DNA of 64,000 nucleotides from Cervus elaphus (GCF_910594005.1 NC_057847.1:22108001-22172000); one strand, 5' to 3'; positions 11,580 through 24,180 are shown, counted from the stretch's first letter. Notes: generated by a model from the sequence alone, not told the origin. Program-made: numbers and translations.

Positions 11580-13950
11580 ATAAATCTGAAAGATATTAAA
11601 GAAATAATCCAATGGAGTTAATATTCAGATACAGGCTGAAAATGTAACATTTTTACTCTAATTATAACATTTCATTGTTTCAATACACTAAGTTGGATTT
11701 TATTTACCTATTAAGGTCTCTATTTTTCCTATCTCATTAGAAAACTGTCAGATTAATGTCTTCTTCTTCATAAAGCACGTTACACTTTGACCTGAGCCAA
11801 ATTATTCTAATTTCTATTCAGACTTTTGATTATTTCTGTAATCTTGAAAATAAGTAGTCTGACAAAATTTTTAAAATCGTATCATTGCTTTTTTAAGTCA
11901 CTTATTAGAAAGAGAATAACTGAGGTGGAAGGTTTATTTTTCCAATTTGTGAGGAAGCAGAAGAAATAAGAACAGATATCTGGTGACCAAACACAGAGGG
12001 GCAGAGGTTAGCAAGAATTTCTAATCTGACAGCCAATGTGTCCAAGGACAATTTAAGCATTAAATGGGACTCCGCTCTTTCCATTCCTAGGTTCACTTCA
12101 ATTAGCAGGGAAAAATGATAAATGAGACTGGGCATCCACATCTATGCCTGCGCCTTTTGTGGGAGTCAGAAGCAAAGGCAGACTATGAAGAGAAAAACAG
12201 GCGGTGTGTGTTCAGATCTTTCAATGGGAACAAACGACCTGGGACTTGCATTATTGTTCATGTTAGTATTCTGGATGGGATCCTATTTAAAACATATCAG
12301 CTAAATATGAAATTTAGATTTATTCTGAGATCATGTATGTAACAGGAACTAAAATGAGAATTATTGCCATGGTTGAAGCAAAAATTGTATTACCCTCGAG
12401 GATGCCCTCACAGCCTCTCATTTTTTTGTGTGTGTTTAAAAATAATAAAAGTAGTATGTGCTCATTACAAAAAATTCAAATACAGAATAGAAATATATAA
12501 AAGAAGGCAAAGTTCCCACCCCACTGTTACTCACCCTCCTCATCCCTCTAGCTTCTGCAGCTGTGGTTCTCAAAAGGTTGTCCATGAAGCTTAGAGGTTC
12601 CCATGGCCCTTTCAGGGCATATGCAAGTTGAAAACTTTTTATAACCGTACCAAAATGTTATTTATCTTTTTTACTCTCATTCTCTCACTAATGTATAGTG
12701 AAGTTTTTCAGAGGTTATATAATATAAGGACACCTCTCCATTTTCATACATGCAGATGTCCGGGCAATCAAACACACATACATCGCCTTTGGGTCCCCGT
12801 TGCCTACCCCCCATAACAAATACACACAGTAAGAAATGCAAAACTTGGAAAGAAACTTGACCTTAGCAGCGATGTAGGCAAGAAATAAAGGACTAACTCA
12901 GGAACTTAGCCAGGTGAAAGAAACTAAATCACCTAATAGTCAAATCAAGCCACAGACACAGAAATCAATTTAGGATATTTAAAGTATGAAAAAAATGAGT
13001 TTTGTCTCTATAGAGACCTGGGGATACTTAAAGTGTAGTTGGGATTCTGTGGGTCAGAAAGGTTAGTGACGAAACAAACCAGACAGAATCTGTAAAATAC
13101 CTACTGCAGTACCTGTCACAGAGAACACAATATTAGTTGTTTTCTCCACTCAATTTTACAAAAGTTTGCATTAGGGAAGAAAAGTAAGAGGTTCACTCAT
13201 TTCAAACTTGTTATAATAAAGAGTTGGACACAGCGGCTGAATGACACACTCCAACTTAGTGGATAATCCAAACCCCAAATTTTGTTGATTTTCCAAGGTA
13301 CAGAGAATCATAAAGATGTTTATTAAGATAATTCTTAAATCATTCTATTTAACGATTCTTCATAGGGCCCTGGGGACCCCGTATTCTGGAGGGGCCAGAC
13401 AATCTCTCTGAGGGCCACAGAGTTTCCTGCTTATCAAGGGTCATCTGGGTGCACACCTTATCAAAACAATCACAGATGCTCTTAAGTTCTTTTCTGGAAA
13501 AACTGTTTAAAGTCACACTTTAAATTTCAGTCTTCTTCAACTATCACTAACTCAGTATATTTTACTGGAAAAGGCATGATTTATAAAATTACCAACTGAT
13601 ATCTATTACTGTTAATGTAACTAGCCCCCAAAATAAGCTATTTCATTTACCTTTCATAATGATAATAAAGAAGCCAAAAGCTCTTAAACAAATTTCTGCA
13701 GTATATTGTATATTTGTATATTATTCGAACCTATCATCTATCTGATAATAAAAAATTAATCGACTACCTTAAGAATTGGCTTCAAACTCGTGGTTTTTAA
13801 ATAAAAGTCAAAAATATATCCCTGAAGTTACATAAGGACACACAATCACTCATTATTTTAATGAGATACCTAAGTACGTCAATGCTGTGTTCTTAATATG
13901 GGCAGATATGAAGAAGACAGTTTTCAAATCTGTCATACTCAGTTTTGGAC
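11580..13950. other. Intronic stretch, mostly unrecognised
   Basis: AT-rich. The part 12440-12530 ('gtatgtgctcattacaaa') resembles old LINE 3' UTR sequence, and 12550-12720 faintly resembles an hAT element. Neither is firm. No exon seen. Confidence 0.4.
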
Positions 13951-13954
13951 TCGA

Positions 13955-14065
13955 GTCTAACTGTGTGCTCCATGAAAGTAGGAACAAACTTATCTTCACC
14001 TTGGTATCCCACCCCCTTGACCTCTAGCACAAGGCCCTGCATACTGTAGCCAGGCAATCTCTAGA
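13955..14065 (+). repeat. L2 LINE 3' end (probable)
   Basis: The series 'gtgtgctccatgaaagtagg', 'accttggtatcccacccc' and 'agcacaaggccctgcata' is the usual L2 tail motif order. Confidence 0.5.
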
Positions 14066-14589
14066 ATTTTTTAGATCTCTTTTATTAAGTTGTAGAGAAT
14101 GGTCTCTCAGCAATCATTAACACAAGATCAGGTGTAAAATTCCCTTCTAGTTTCATTTTCGAATTATAAAAATCACAGCTCCAATAAGAAAGAATTTTTG
14201 AAAACATTTTAAAATAAGGACTTAACTTTTAAAATGAAAACATCTGGTGAGTTAACATCTGGTGAATTAAGCTCTTGTTTATTAGATGTAAAGCTGTGAC
14301 TGGTCAATGGAGTACACAAAAAAATGTATTAATAATGTGGCAACATCTTCAGAAACAAAAATTAAATCTTCACGTTTCCTTTAAGATCATAACTTGTGCT
14401 ATACTTGGTTTTCTTCATAAGCTGCCTATTTTCATATTCTTAAACAGTGACTTAGAAACACATCCACCTACCCCCAAGGTGTTATACATATTATATAAGA
14501 AGGTTAAATAAAGGTCTACATATATCTGTTCATTATTCTTTTAAAATCAAGTCTCCTTTCAAATACTAAAATTACAACTTAATTTCCAG

Positions 14590-14800
14590 GTTTTTTTTTA
14601 AGACTTTTTTTCTAGAGCAGTCTTAGCTCCACCACAAAACTGAGAGGAAGGTATAGAGATTTCCATGTACCCTTGCCCCCATGCATGCATAGCCCTCCCC
14701 CATTATCAATCCCTCTGAACAGTGTGATGCCATTTGTGACAAATGACGAACTTAGGTTCATTCCAGGTCAGTATTTTAAGGAACTTAGAATATACCGAGA
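14590..14800 (+). repeat. Ancient LINE-like fragment
   Basis: 'tagagcagtcttagctcc', 'gagatttccatgtaccctt' and 'gcatagccctcccccatt' follow a common mammalian old-LINE 3' sequence. The exact family is not assigned. Confidence 0.5.
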
Positions 14801-15504
14801 AGGTGAAAGTACTCACCCATCCTTTGTTCTCCCAGCTCAGAGAAAACTGAGGCACTCTTAGCTTAAAACCAGGAGTTGAGCGCATATTTCACTTCTGCTC
14901 TTTCATTTGGTAAAAGTTAGTCCCCTGGGTAATACCCACTAACCTTAATACCTCCTGGGTAGCAAGCGGAAATCTGTTGACGTGACTACAGTCTGGTTTA
15001 CGTGGTATCAAAGATGTGGGTAAACAGACATACAAAGAGACATTTAATACAGCTGAATGGTTTAGTCAAAACTCCTGCAGAGAGAAAGACCACTCTCAAA
15101 ATGAAAGTCCGCAGAACTGCTGAATGGGTCTCTTGGCTTGTCTGGCCTGTTGTGTAATTTCATTTTAGAGATGTAAAAGAGCTGCTGGAAAAATGGTAGG
15201 TTGTGGCTACCAATTTCTGTATAGACTCACTTTCCATACAAATTTAAAACAGTATTAAAGAGACCACTGCTCTCTGAATGTTAACTCCATTGAAATTGCT
15301 CATCCAATGAGTTTTATCTAAGTTATAATATTTTTTCTGTTCATGAATTGTATAAACTATTTTCAAAGAAAAATATCCAAAATGATTTATAAACTTCAAA
15401 AGCATTTTCTTATTGAAGCTTCTGACGATTAGGCTCGTCTCTCTTCTAGTTCTTCTAATTTTGACACAGCAACACTATTCCAGTGATACTAGTAACCTTT
15501 AGTG

Positions 15505-15735
15505 TTGATGATGACGACAGTAGTGATATCTCATATTCAGTGCTTTCTATATCCCTGTCTCTTACACGGATTATTTCACTCCATCTTCATCAAAAGCCTT
15601 TAAATAATGGCTATTCAATTTATTTTATGGCTGATTGAACAGAGAGAGGCTCAATGAGGTTAATGACACAGAGTAAGTATTAGAGTTGGAATGGAAATCA
15701 AGATTCTCCTCTGGACTCCAAGCTTTTAAATACTG
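15505..15735 (-). repeat. MIR SINE
   Basis: 'gagagaggctcaatgaggtt' followed by 'gacacagagtaagtattaga' is the reversed MIR core, with a decayed remainder upstream. Confidence 0.6.
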
Positions 15736-15765
15736 ACCTCTACTAAAGTCAAAGCTAGTATTAGA

Positions 15766-15924
15766 TGTCAAGATTGCTGGGAGAAAGTGGAAGGAATGAC
15801 AGATTTTATTTTCTTGGGTTCCATGGTGGCTGTGGATGGTGGCTGTAGCCATGAAATCAAGACACATTCCTTAGAAGGAAAGCTAGGACAAACCTAGGCG
15901 ACACATTAAAAAGCTGGGACAACA
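15766..15924 (+). repeat. BovB LINE, part 1 (split by CHR SINE)
   Basis: Runs from 'caagattgctgggagaaa', jumps by an internal deletion to 'gacagattttattttctt', and continues to 'cattaaaaagctgggac'. It resumes after the CHR SINE at 16289. Confidence 0.8.
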
Positions 15925-16288
15925 GGGCTTCCCTGGTGGCCCAGGGGTTAAGAGCCCAGCTTGCAATGCAGGGGACAGCAGTTCCATCCATGGTTCCGGA
16001 AGACCCCATATGCCGCAGGGCGGCTAAGCCCACGTGCCACACTACTGAGCCCGAGCTCCGGGATCCGCGAGCCCCAACTCCTGAGCCCACGTGCCACGAC
16101 CACCAAAGCCTGCGTACCCTGGAGCCTGTACCGCTCAACAAGAGAAGCCCCCACAATGAGAAGCCCTTGTGCCTCAACTACAGGGTGGCCCTGCTCACCA
16201 CAACTAGAGAAGGCCAGCACGCAACAACAAAGATCCAGCACAGCCAAAAACTTAAACAAACAAACAAACATAAATAAATAATTAAACA
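15925..16288 (+). repeat. CHR-1-type tRNA-derived SINE inserted in BovB
   Basis: Full-length copy: head 'gggcttccctggtggcccag', body with repeated 'gcccacgtgccac', 'aacaagagaagcccccac' and an A-rich tail with caaa/aata units. Its GC content opens several spurious reading frames on both strands. Imperfect A-rich flanking repeats agree with target duplication. Confidence 0.88.
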
Positions 16289-16790
16289 ACAAAACAGAGA
16301 CATTACTTGGTGGACCAAGGTTCATACAGTCAAAGCTATAGTTTTTACAGTGATCAGGAGGTATGGATATGAGAGTTGGATCATAAAGAAGGCTCAGCGC
16401 TGAATAACTGATGCTTTTGAACTGTGGTGCTGGAGAAGACTCTTGAGAGTCCCTTGAATTGCAAGGAGATCAAACCAGTCCATCCTAAAGGAAATTAACC
16501 TTGGATATTCATTGGAAGGACTGAATGTGAAGCTGAAGCTCCAATACTTAGGCTACCTGATGTAAAGAACTGACTCACTGGAAAAGATCCCAATGCTGGG
16601 AAAGATGGAAGGCAAAAGGAGAAGTGGGTAACAGAGAATGACACGATTAGATAGCATCACCAACTCAATGGACATGAACTTGAGCAAACTCAGGGAGACA
16701 GTGGAGGACAGAGGAGTCTGGCAGGCTGCAGTCCATGAGGTCGCGAAGAATCGGACATGACTTAGCAACTGAACAACAGCAACAACACAA
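16289..16790 (+). repeat. BovB LINE, part 2
   Basis: Continues the interrupted BovB at 'cagagacattacttggtg' and proceeds through the RT C-terminal region to 'gacttagcaactgaacaaca'. Many indels and stops; no open frame survives. Confidence 0.88.
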
Positions 16791-17009
16791 TATTAGATGA
16801 CAAAAAACTACAGCAATTTCAAGTAGTGTTTAACCTTAAGACTAACTGAACACATCCACCACAGCCTTCCATGAAAACAGAGGGGCAGAAATGAGTAAAA
16901 CAAGTTTACAGCATTCTTAAATAGGGTGCAACCGTGAGGTTTGCTTCCAAGTTTCCAGAACTAACAGCAAGTCAGCTAGCTCTACTTCAGGAATGCAGTG
17001 TCTGATGAA

Positions 17010-17252
17010 GAGAAAAGAACGTAGTTTTGCAGTCACATAGACAACCATACAAACCCCCATGCTGCTATTTACCATGTAAATAAAGAGGGCAAGTCATGAA
17101 CCTCTCTCAGCCTTACTGCTTTCTATCTCCAAAACGGAGAGGTTAAAGTCTACCTTAGAAGACACTGCAAGTCACTGAGTTGGCACCCAGTGTATGGACA
17201 GTTCTACCATACACTGGCACACAGCAGGCACGCCACAAATGGTGGCTAACAG
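17010..17252 (+). repeat. MIR SINE
   Basis: 'gggcaagtcatgaacctctc', 'ctatctccaaaacggaga' and 'actggcacacagcaggca' follow the MIR consensus order. Confidence 0.65.
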
Positions 17253-17254
17253 CT

Positions 17255-18475
17255 CAAATTACAAATGGTGTAAGAAAAAATGTTTAGGAATCTTGTGCAC
17301 TCTTATTTCCACAGGAAGATGTGTCCAAATACTCTACAGGTGTACGACACCTGGGTGCCCTTTGGAAGCAAACAAGCCATACCTGACAAGGCCATTATGT
17401 TACCTGGTCAATCCAGCAACTGTAGTCAGCACCATCTCATGACCAGAGCACTGGAGCTTACTGAGAAAGCTGACAAAGTGAATGGAGACAGATGCCCTTG
17501 GATACTTGCCAGTGGGAAAGCAACAGCGGTGGATAGTGATGCACATTCCATATGTTGTGAATGCCTACGGCAAAAGAGGCTCACAGTCCTGCCTCTGTCT
17601 TCTTAATCATGTTCTTAAAGGGACTATTTTTATTATTTTTGGAATAGCATAAAATACCAAAATCACCAAAGCCAGAAGGCCATGACTGAAGAAACAGTTA
17701 ATTCTACTACTTTCTCTATAGTAATAATTATCTTGCTCTCCATGAAAGACGGCAGAATTACATTAATAATAAATCTCCATATAAGCACCACTAAAATGAA
17801 GTGAAAGTAGAAAACTCTAGGCATAGTGGCTGGGAAAATTCCACACAGCACATCTGGGAAACCCTGAGGGACGAATCAACAATCATCACATTCTTGACTC
17901 TGGCTGCACAGAAACATAAGCTTGTTAAGAGCCAACAGCTATGGCCCCACAGTGAAGTCGTCTGTTGTTGGAAACCCTGCATTGTAAGAAATACAATCAC
18001 GGCCCATCGAGTGGTCCATTTATAGCCAAGAGGAGTTTCGCAATCTTGACTATGAAGTGGTAAAAGGCATGTGAATAAACAGGTCTTTCACTCCCATGGC
18101 TGCCTTTCAGGAACACTAGAACCAGAACTTACCTGTGGGCTTGCTCCCTACCTGTACTCACAAACTTGCAGCAAAACTGCTGAAAACCCAGCAACTATGA
18201 TCATACCTCATTACAGCACTTACAACTGAATGGCAAATAAAAGGGACAAATACGAAGCCATTTCAAGAGCAAAGGCTCTGGAACATGCAGAGTTAATAAG
18301 AGGCAGGAGAACAGTGTTGTATGACTAGAAAGGGACACTAACGTCAAGTTAATTTGTACTTTTCTGTAAGGCTATTAAAATGACCCAGAACAGACAAAGG
18401 TTTTCCGTATGATAATCACTCAAGATTCTGCTAACAATACAAGCAAAAAAAATCGTATAAACATTTTTATATGTA
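17255..18475. other. Intronic stretch without recognised elements
   Basis: Open frames here (for example 17280-17606, plus strand) lack any protein signature I recognise. No repeat family can be named. Confidence 0.45.
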
Positions 18476-18479
18476 TATT

Positions 18480-18590
18480 TAAGGCAGAGTTGGTTTGTTT
18501 TCATTACCCTTGTAAACTCAGAGTAGATATATCTATGCTTTGCCTATATGTACTCATAAATATTTGCTGAAAGAATGAACAAATATTTTC
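18480..18590 (+). repeat. L2 LINE 3' end (probable)
   Basis: The tail 'aaatatttgctgaaagaatg' preceded by a decayed 'aaactcagagtagatat' resembles the L2 end. Confidence 0.4.
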
Positions 18591-18924
18591 TATAATAATA
18601 TACAGTGTCCAAGCTCCCACTTTCTGGAAAACATGCTTAAATTTCTATGAGATAAATATAGATAGTTAGAGGGCAAAGAGGGGCATAGGTTTTGCTCACA
18701 GCACCTCAAAAATGGTTTTAAAAACTTGCTTTAAGTGTCCCATCTGGTATACACTTCATATTCATTTAATTTTAAATCTTATGGAGTTAAGGCTTATAAT
18801 TTTATAATTAAATAGATTATGTTTATACTGTATTTACTATATTCCATATACTGTTTTAAACATATATATGTTTTATGTACATATGCACATTAACCCATAA
18901 AATATAACCTTTAAAAATAAGCAT

Positions 18925-19560
18925 TTTTGACTATAGAAGCAATACATGTCCATTGCAGAAATTTTAGGGGAGGGGAAAAAAAGAAACTAAAACCACCCAC
19001 AACCAGCAATAAACTCTTCCAATATCCTGGTATATTTGCTTTCAGCTTTTTAAATGAACATATACTCTTGATTCTTAAAAACAAAATTGGAAATACACTA
19101 TATTTTCAATTTAATACCTGGGTCTTTTTCATTTAACAATATGTAATTTTCTCAGAGCTTTAAACATCTTTAAAAGCATTTTTAACAGCTGTGCAATATT
19201 CCACTGTATGGCTATGAGTCAGGTTATTAAATGAACTCCTTGTTGAATATTAGATTACTTCTAATTTTTTAATACCATAAACATAGTTTGACAAACATCT
19301 CTGCACAGAAATGTTTACATGTATCTTTGGTTGTTTCCTTAGAATGCATTTCTTAGAAGCTGGGCTACCACGTCCTATGGTTTGACTTTTTAAAAGACTT
19401 TAGATACATACTGCAAAATTTCCCTCCAGAAAAGCAGAATTAATTAATATGCCAAGCAGTAGTGCATGACAGCGTCCATTTCCCTGAAACCTCATCAAAG
19501 CTGGCTATTCCCATTACTACAAAATCTGCTCTTTAACTAGGATTTGAGGTCGAGAAGGCT
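18925..19560 (+). repeat. Ancient L1 (L1M-type) 3' UTR
   Basis: A long, well-ordered match by eye: 'gcaatacatgtccattgc', 'cagctgtgcaatattccact', 'ggttgtttccttagaatgc', 'aatttccctccagaaaagca'. These are standard L1M 3' UTR landmarks. Confidence 0.75.
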
Positions 19561-19615
19561 GGTACAACATGCGTGGGGCTTTCCTTTACTTTTGTGAAGG
19601 TATTTTAATCACAAC

Positions 19616-19830
19616 TGTTAGGTAGTTAGAATAGAAAAAAGGAGTCCAGAATGGTGGTGGCTAAAAGACAAGGAAGGGAAAAGCCTGCGAAAATAGAACA
19701 AAGGAAGGTCCAAGGACTGGAGTGAGGACCTCAGGTAGAACAAACAGTTCTCCTGGCCAGCCCAGTTTACATAGGGCAGGCCCGGGGGAAGGAGAAAAAA
19801 ACACATAAAAAGAGGAGCCAGAGGGCTGGG

Positions 19831-19866
<36 letters not shown>

Positions 19867-20074
19867 GTACATGTTCTCTCTCTCTTCTCTTTGTGTCTTT
19901 TGGGTCGGCATGCCCTCACACGTCAAGGATGTATTTTCCTTTATTTTCTAAATAAAACTGAGCTGTAACACTGATCTGTCCAAGAGCTGTGACACGCTGA
20001 GGGCTTTAACGTCCATCGCTTCAAATTTTTGTTGTGACGAGACAGAACCGAGGAAATGACACACTCTGCTGACA
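19616..20074 (+). repeat. Solo LTR of an endogenous retrovirus
   Basis: Begins TGTTAGG and ends GACA, flanked by CAAC at 19612-19615 and 20075-20078, a 4-base target duplication typical of class I ERVs. Inside are a TATA-like 'cataaaaag' near 19803, a (TC)16 run at 19832-19864 and a polyadenylation signal AATAAA at 19951 before a U5-like end. No gag, pol or env lies beside it, so it is a recombined solo LTR. Orientation follows the TATA-to-AATAAA order. Confidence 0.8.
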
Positions 20075-20084
20075 CAACCTAGGA

Positions 20085-20800
20085 GAGTTACTAAGACAGA
20101 GGGATGGCAATTTTTTCTATGTGTCCAAGTTGAAAGTCAAATAAAGCAGTTTTGTAGATGTATGGTCCTTTGGGATGATGTTTTTATAGTCCTAGTGAAA
20201 TACCTGAAATGTGTTCTATATATAGGAGCAATTGTGTCCCAGCCTGGGTGAACAAGAGCCTCCTGAGGAAGCTTCTGCAAACAACAGATTCCCAGACCTC
20301 ATCAATGACCTATGAATGAGACTCTGCGGGGTTCATAACTGATCATAACGTGCTTCTCTCCATTTAACGTTATGCCTAAGAACCCAGCAGGCAGTATTCA
20401 TCTTGGCTCTGGCAGATGGACAGACTTGCTTCTATAAACAGGCTAACCCAAATCAGCCAGAGGAAGGTAATAAAATAATTCCTTAAGTGAGAAACTAAGA
20501 TAGGCGGAGGGAACCAAAGTGCTTTGGCAAGCACACCAGGGCAGGCAGCAAACAGATTCTTTCTGGGATAACACTGAGTTCTCAATCACTTGTGGGAAAT
20601 AAGTACGTGCCAGGTGGCAAATTTCCTTCCAGTGGTCTCGGTTTCAGCACATTTGACACGGGCTGAACACAGGCCATAAACACCACACAGCCGTGACAGC
20701 AATCTCCAAATGGTGGGGACAGCAAGAGATCTGTGGGGCTGCTCATTTCGTTTCATAAAAAAGGCTAGCTACAGTTTTCAGTGAACAAATAAATGATTGA
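20085..20800. other. Intronic stretch without recognised elements
   Basis: No repeat or exon recognised. Confidence 0.4.
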
Positions 20801-20804
20801 AACT

Positions 20805-20950
20805 TCTCACTCCAAAAGCAATACATGTAGTCTAAGTCCAGAAAATGTAACATTCAGGAAAGCACAAAGTACAAAAAATCACCTTTAATACCAAGACTTC
20901 ACAATCACTATTAATATTTTCATCTATGTACTTCTGGTCTATTGTTTTCC
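20805..20950 (+). repeat. Ancient LINE 3' UTR fragment
   Basis: 'aagcaatacatgtagtct' through 'gaaagcacaaagtacaaa' to 'ctatgtacttctggtcta' parallels the start of the 18925-19560 copy. Confidence 0.55.
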
Positions 20951-21569
20951 AGGCCAAGAAGGATGTGAAAAATTACTGCTATTGTTGAGGGAAAAAATGA
21001 GGAGGTGATACATAACTCAAGGGTAACTGACAAATGCCGTGTTACAAAGTTCACAGACAAGAACAGAAGGCCCTTTCCCCAGACATTCCTGCTCACCAAG
21101 CCCTACTATGGAGCTTACAATGGAGTGGTCAAGAACAGGAACTCCAGAATCAGGGTTCCAGGGAGCAAATCCTGACTTAGCTGCTCATTAGCTGTGGCCA
21201 GAATATTTCACCACTTTATACCAAAGTTTAGTTCTCTGAAATAGTGATGATATTCCAGCCTCCCATAGTGAGAACTCATGAGATAGCAGTTGTTGCTGGT
21301 ATTGTTCTATTATTCATGAACTGTGCCTAATATTTAGACTTCTCAGAACACCCAATTTTAAAAATGCACCTAAATCACAAAAGTTGGTCACAATGTGACT
21401 TTTTGCAAGCAGATACTATTTTTCCCATCAACATTGGTCCTAAGTCTTAAAAGGCAGGTTCCTTGGGATGACTGGAATCACCAAAAGCCTAACTTGGAAG
21501 CAAGTCAGGAATTTAAACTAACCTGGCACCCAGGGCTTTATATATCAGTCTCACTCTGGCTAAGACAAC

Positions 21570-21768
21570 ACTTCCCTTATAGCTCAGTTGGTAAAGAATC
21601 TGCCTGCAGTGCAGGAGACCTAGGTTTGATCCCTGGGTCAGGAAGATCCTCCAGAGAAGGGAAAGGCTATCTATTCCAGTATTTTGGCCTGGAGAATTCC
21701 ATGGACCCAACAGTCCATGGGGTCACAGAGTTAGACACGACTGAGCAACTTTCCCTTTCACTTTACTA
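21570..21768 (+). repeat. Bov-tA SINE
   Basis: tRNA-like head 'agctcagttggtaaagaatc' with B-box-like 'ggtttgatccctgggtc', then the BovA body ending 'gacacgactgagcaac'. Confidence 0.92.
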
Positions 21769-22473
21769 TTTCTCTCTGAACTGAGAGCTGGGTTCCAGGG
21801 TTATCTGGCAAATCCCTGGATCCACTGGATTCTAAAATTTTTCTATTTAGATACTGGCAGATTTCAAATTATCCTCCTCCTCACTGATAAGACTAAAGAT
21901 GATTTAAACTGGAAGTTAGCTATAAATCAAGAATGCTTGAATTTTTCTCTCCAGAACTGAGAATATTTTTGTTTGGGGAACATTACATTTTTCACAACCC
22001 AAAGATGGAAATAGGTTTCATATTCAGAAAATAAGATACTATATTTCAAAGCAGTAACTTGGTTTAGCAAAGCTGTTTGAAAAAGATACTTCAGAGATTC
22101 AACTGGAAGAAAAATATTCCAAGTCAGTTCGTGTATATGCTGGGGGATATTTTTATCAATCTGTTTGTCCAAGAATAAAACTTGTTATGAAAACCCCATA
22201 CACAAAGTATAGTTGTTAGTGAGGAGCATTTTTACTTTCTGGTTTTCTAGACATCTTCTTCACTAGTAATGAAAGTTGCAAATAGAGCAGATGCTGCTGC
22301 TATCAGAACTGGGTGGTTATGTGGTGGTAAACGAGACCATGGTTACCTGAGTCCCACTGAATCACTGTTGGGGCAGCCTCCCATGCTACCAGAGGACATA
22401 AGCTGCATGGGCCACGGTTTGTTTTGTTCACTGTTGTAGATAATGTATAGGGAACTTTTTTTTCTTACTATTA

Positions 22474-22614
22474 ATACTTTATTCTTTTTTTTTTTTTTCT
22501 TTTCTGGCTGTGCCACATAGCATGTGGGATCTTAGTTCCCCAACCAGGGATTGAACCCATGCCCCTATAATGGAAATGCGGCATCTTTACCAATGGACCA
22601 CGAGGGAAGTCCCA
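22474..22614 (-). repeat. CHR-2-type SINE
   Basis: Poly(T) then 'ctggctgtgccacatagc', 'gatcttagttccccaacc' and the end 'gagggaagtccc'. Confidence 0.85.
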
Positions 22615-22958
22615 GGAAACATTTTTAGATATCCATTGATTTCTTGAATAATTGAAACCTTCTATTAGTTGTAAACACTGACCATAATATTGAATATATA
22701 TTTTATTAAACACTGGCAAGAAGATTAACGACCAGCCTCTTATGACTTATTAGGAATATCATTTTTTTTTTCCTTAAAAAGTCTTTTATTTTATGATCTC
22801 TAAGCTTCTGTAAACTTTAAATCATTATAAGGATAACTGGTATTTTTTTTCTTTGATTTTTCATTAAACAAACAGATTGACTCATATGTGCCTTTCACAT
22901 CTAACTCAGTAGAGCTATAACAATTCACTCTAGTAATAGACATTGTCACCTGGTAATT

Positions 22959-23161
22959 GGGCTTTCCTGGTGACTCAGATGGTAAAGAATCTGCCTGCGA
23001 TGTGGGACACCTGGGTTCTGTCCTTGGGTTGGGAAGATCCCCTAAAGAAGGGAATGGCTACCCATTCCAGCATTCTGGCCTGGGAAACCCCATGGAGAGA
23101 GGAGCCTGACAGACTACAGTCCATGGGATTGCAAAGATTTGGACATGACTGAGCAACTAAC
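22959..23161 (+). repeat. Bov-tA SINE
   Basis: Head 'gggctttcctggtgactcag', body 'cattccagcattctggcctg', end 'ggacatgactgagcaacta'. It directly abuts the next element. Confidence 0.92.
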
Positions 23162-23440
23162 CAGAGAAGGCAATGGCACCCCACTCCAGTACTCTTGCCT
23201 GGAAAATCCCATGGATAGAGAAGCCTGGTGGGCTGTAGTCCGTGGGGTCGCTAAAAGTCGGACACGACTGAGTGATGTCACTTTCACTTTTCACTTTCAC
23301 GCATTGGAGAAGGAAACGGCAACCCACGCCAGTATCCTTGCCTGGAGAATCCCAGGGATGGGGGAGCCTGGTGGACTGCCGTCTATGGGGTTTCACAGAG
23401 TTGGACATGACTGAAGTGACTTAGCAGCAGCAGCAGAGCA
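23162..23440 (+). repeat. Bov-A2 SINE (two BovA units)
   Basis: Two BovA monomers in tandem (23162-about 23297 and about 23298-23440) without the tRNA head, joined by 'cactttcacttttcacttt' and ending in an AGC-triplet tail at 23424-23435. Confidence 0.9.
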
Positions 23441-23585
23441 ACTGACACTATCTGATAGTTATTCATTCCAAATTCCAAGTTCTTGGAGCAACAGTATCTG
23501 ATCTTCTGAAATGGTTTGATGACACAAGTAAAAATAAGCATTGGCTCCAAACAGAGGTTTCACTTTAAAAGATGTAGACCTGGGT

Positions 23586-23905
23586 TACCCTGGTTGGCTC
23601 AGTGGTAAAGAATCCACTTTCCAATGCAGGAGACATGGGTTCGATCCCTGGTCCAGGAGGATCCCACAAGCCTCAGGGCAACTAAGGCCATGAGCCACAA
23701 CTACTGAGCCTTGCTCTAGAGCCTGGGAGCCACATCTTCTGAAGCCCGTGTCCCTTAGTGCCTGTGCTCCAGAACAAGAGAAGCCATCACAACGAGAAGC
23801 CTGCACACCACAAACAGAGAGTAGCCTCCGCTCGCTCCAACTAGAAAAGAGCCTCCACAGCAATGAAGACCCAGAACATCCAAAAATAAATAAATAAACT
23901 TATTT
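23586..23905 (+). repeat. CHR-1-type SINE
   Basis: Head 'ttggctcagtggtaaagaat', then 'aacaagagaagccatcac', 'gaagacccagaacatcc' and an AATA tail. Its reverse reading frame of 92 codons is spurious. Confidence 0.88.
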
Positions 23906-24180
23906 TAAAAAATGGTCCACATAAAAAAATAAAATTTTTTTTTAACGTAGATCCTTGGCTTGATCCTGAAACTGTCTCAACAGGGTGGTTTCAGTCTTGT
24001 ATACTGCAAAAAATTCTCTAAAAAATGTAATCATAAGGGTAATTATCAAAACAAAACAATCCAAACCCAATCAGCTTGCTATAAGCCAATTACATAATAT
24101 TACTGTAAAATAAGTAAGATGAGAGACTGGAAAACAACAACTCTTATTTTAGAGTTATCTCCCACCCCACCAATAGTTTT

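Noticed and set aside
15857..16325. Four overlapping open frames of 106-125 codons on both strands
   Set aside because: They lie on a GC-rich CHR-1 SINE; openness on both strands is a composition effect and none matches a protein.
17280..17606. 108-codon frame ending near 17606 considered as an exon
   Set aside because: No consistent acceptor/donor pair and no recognisable residues; it starts at the edge of a MIR.
19618..19926. 102-codon minus-strand frame with Arg-Glu repeats
   Set aside because: Produced by the TC microsatellite within the solo LTR.
22959..23161. tRNA-like A/B box sequences at the head of Bov-tA and CHR elements
   Set aside because: These are SINE promoter remnants from an old tRNA, with no cloverleaf or functional tRNA.
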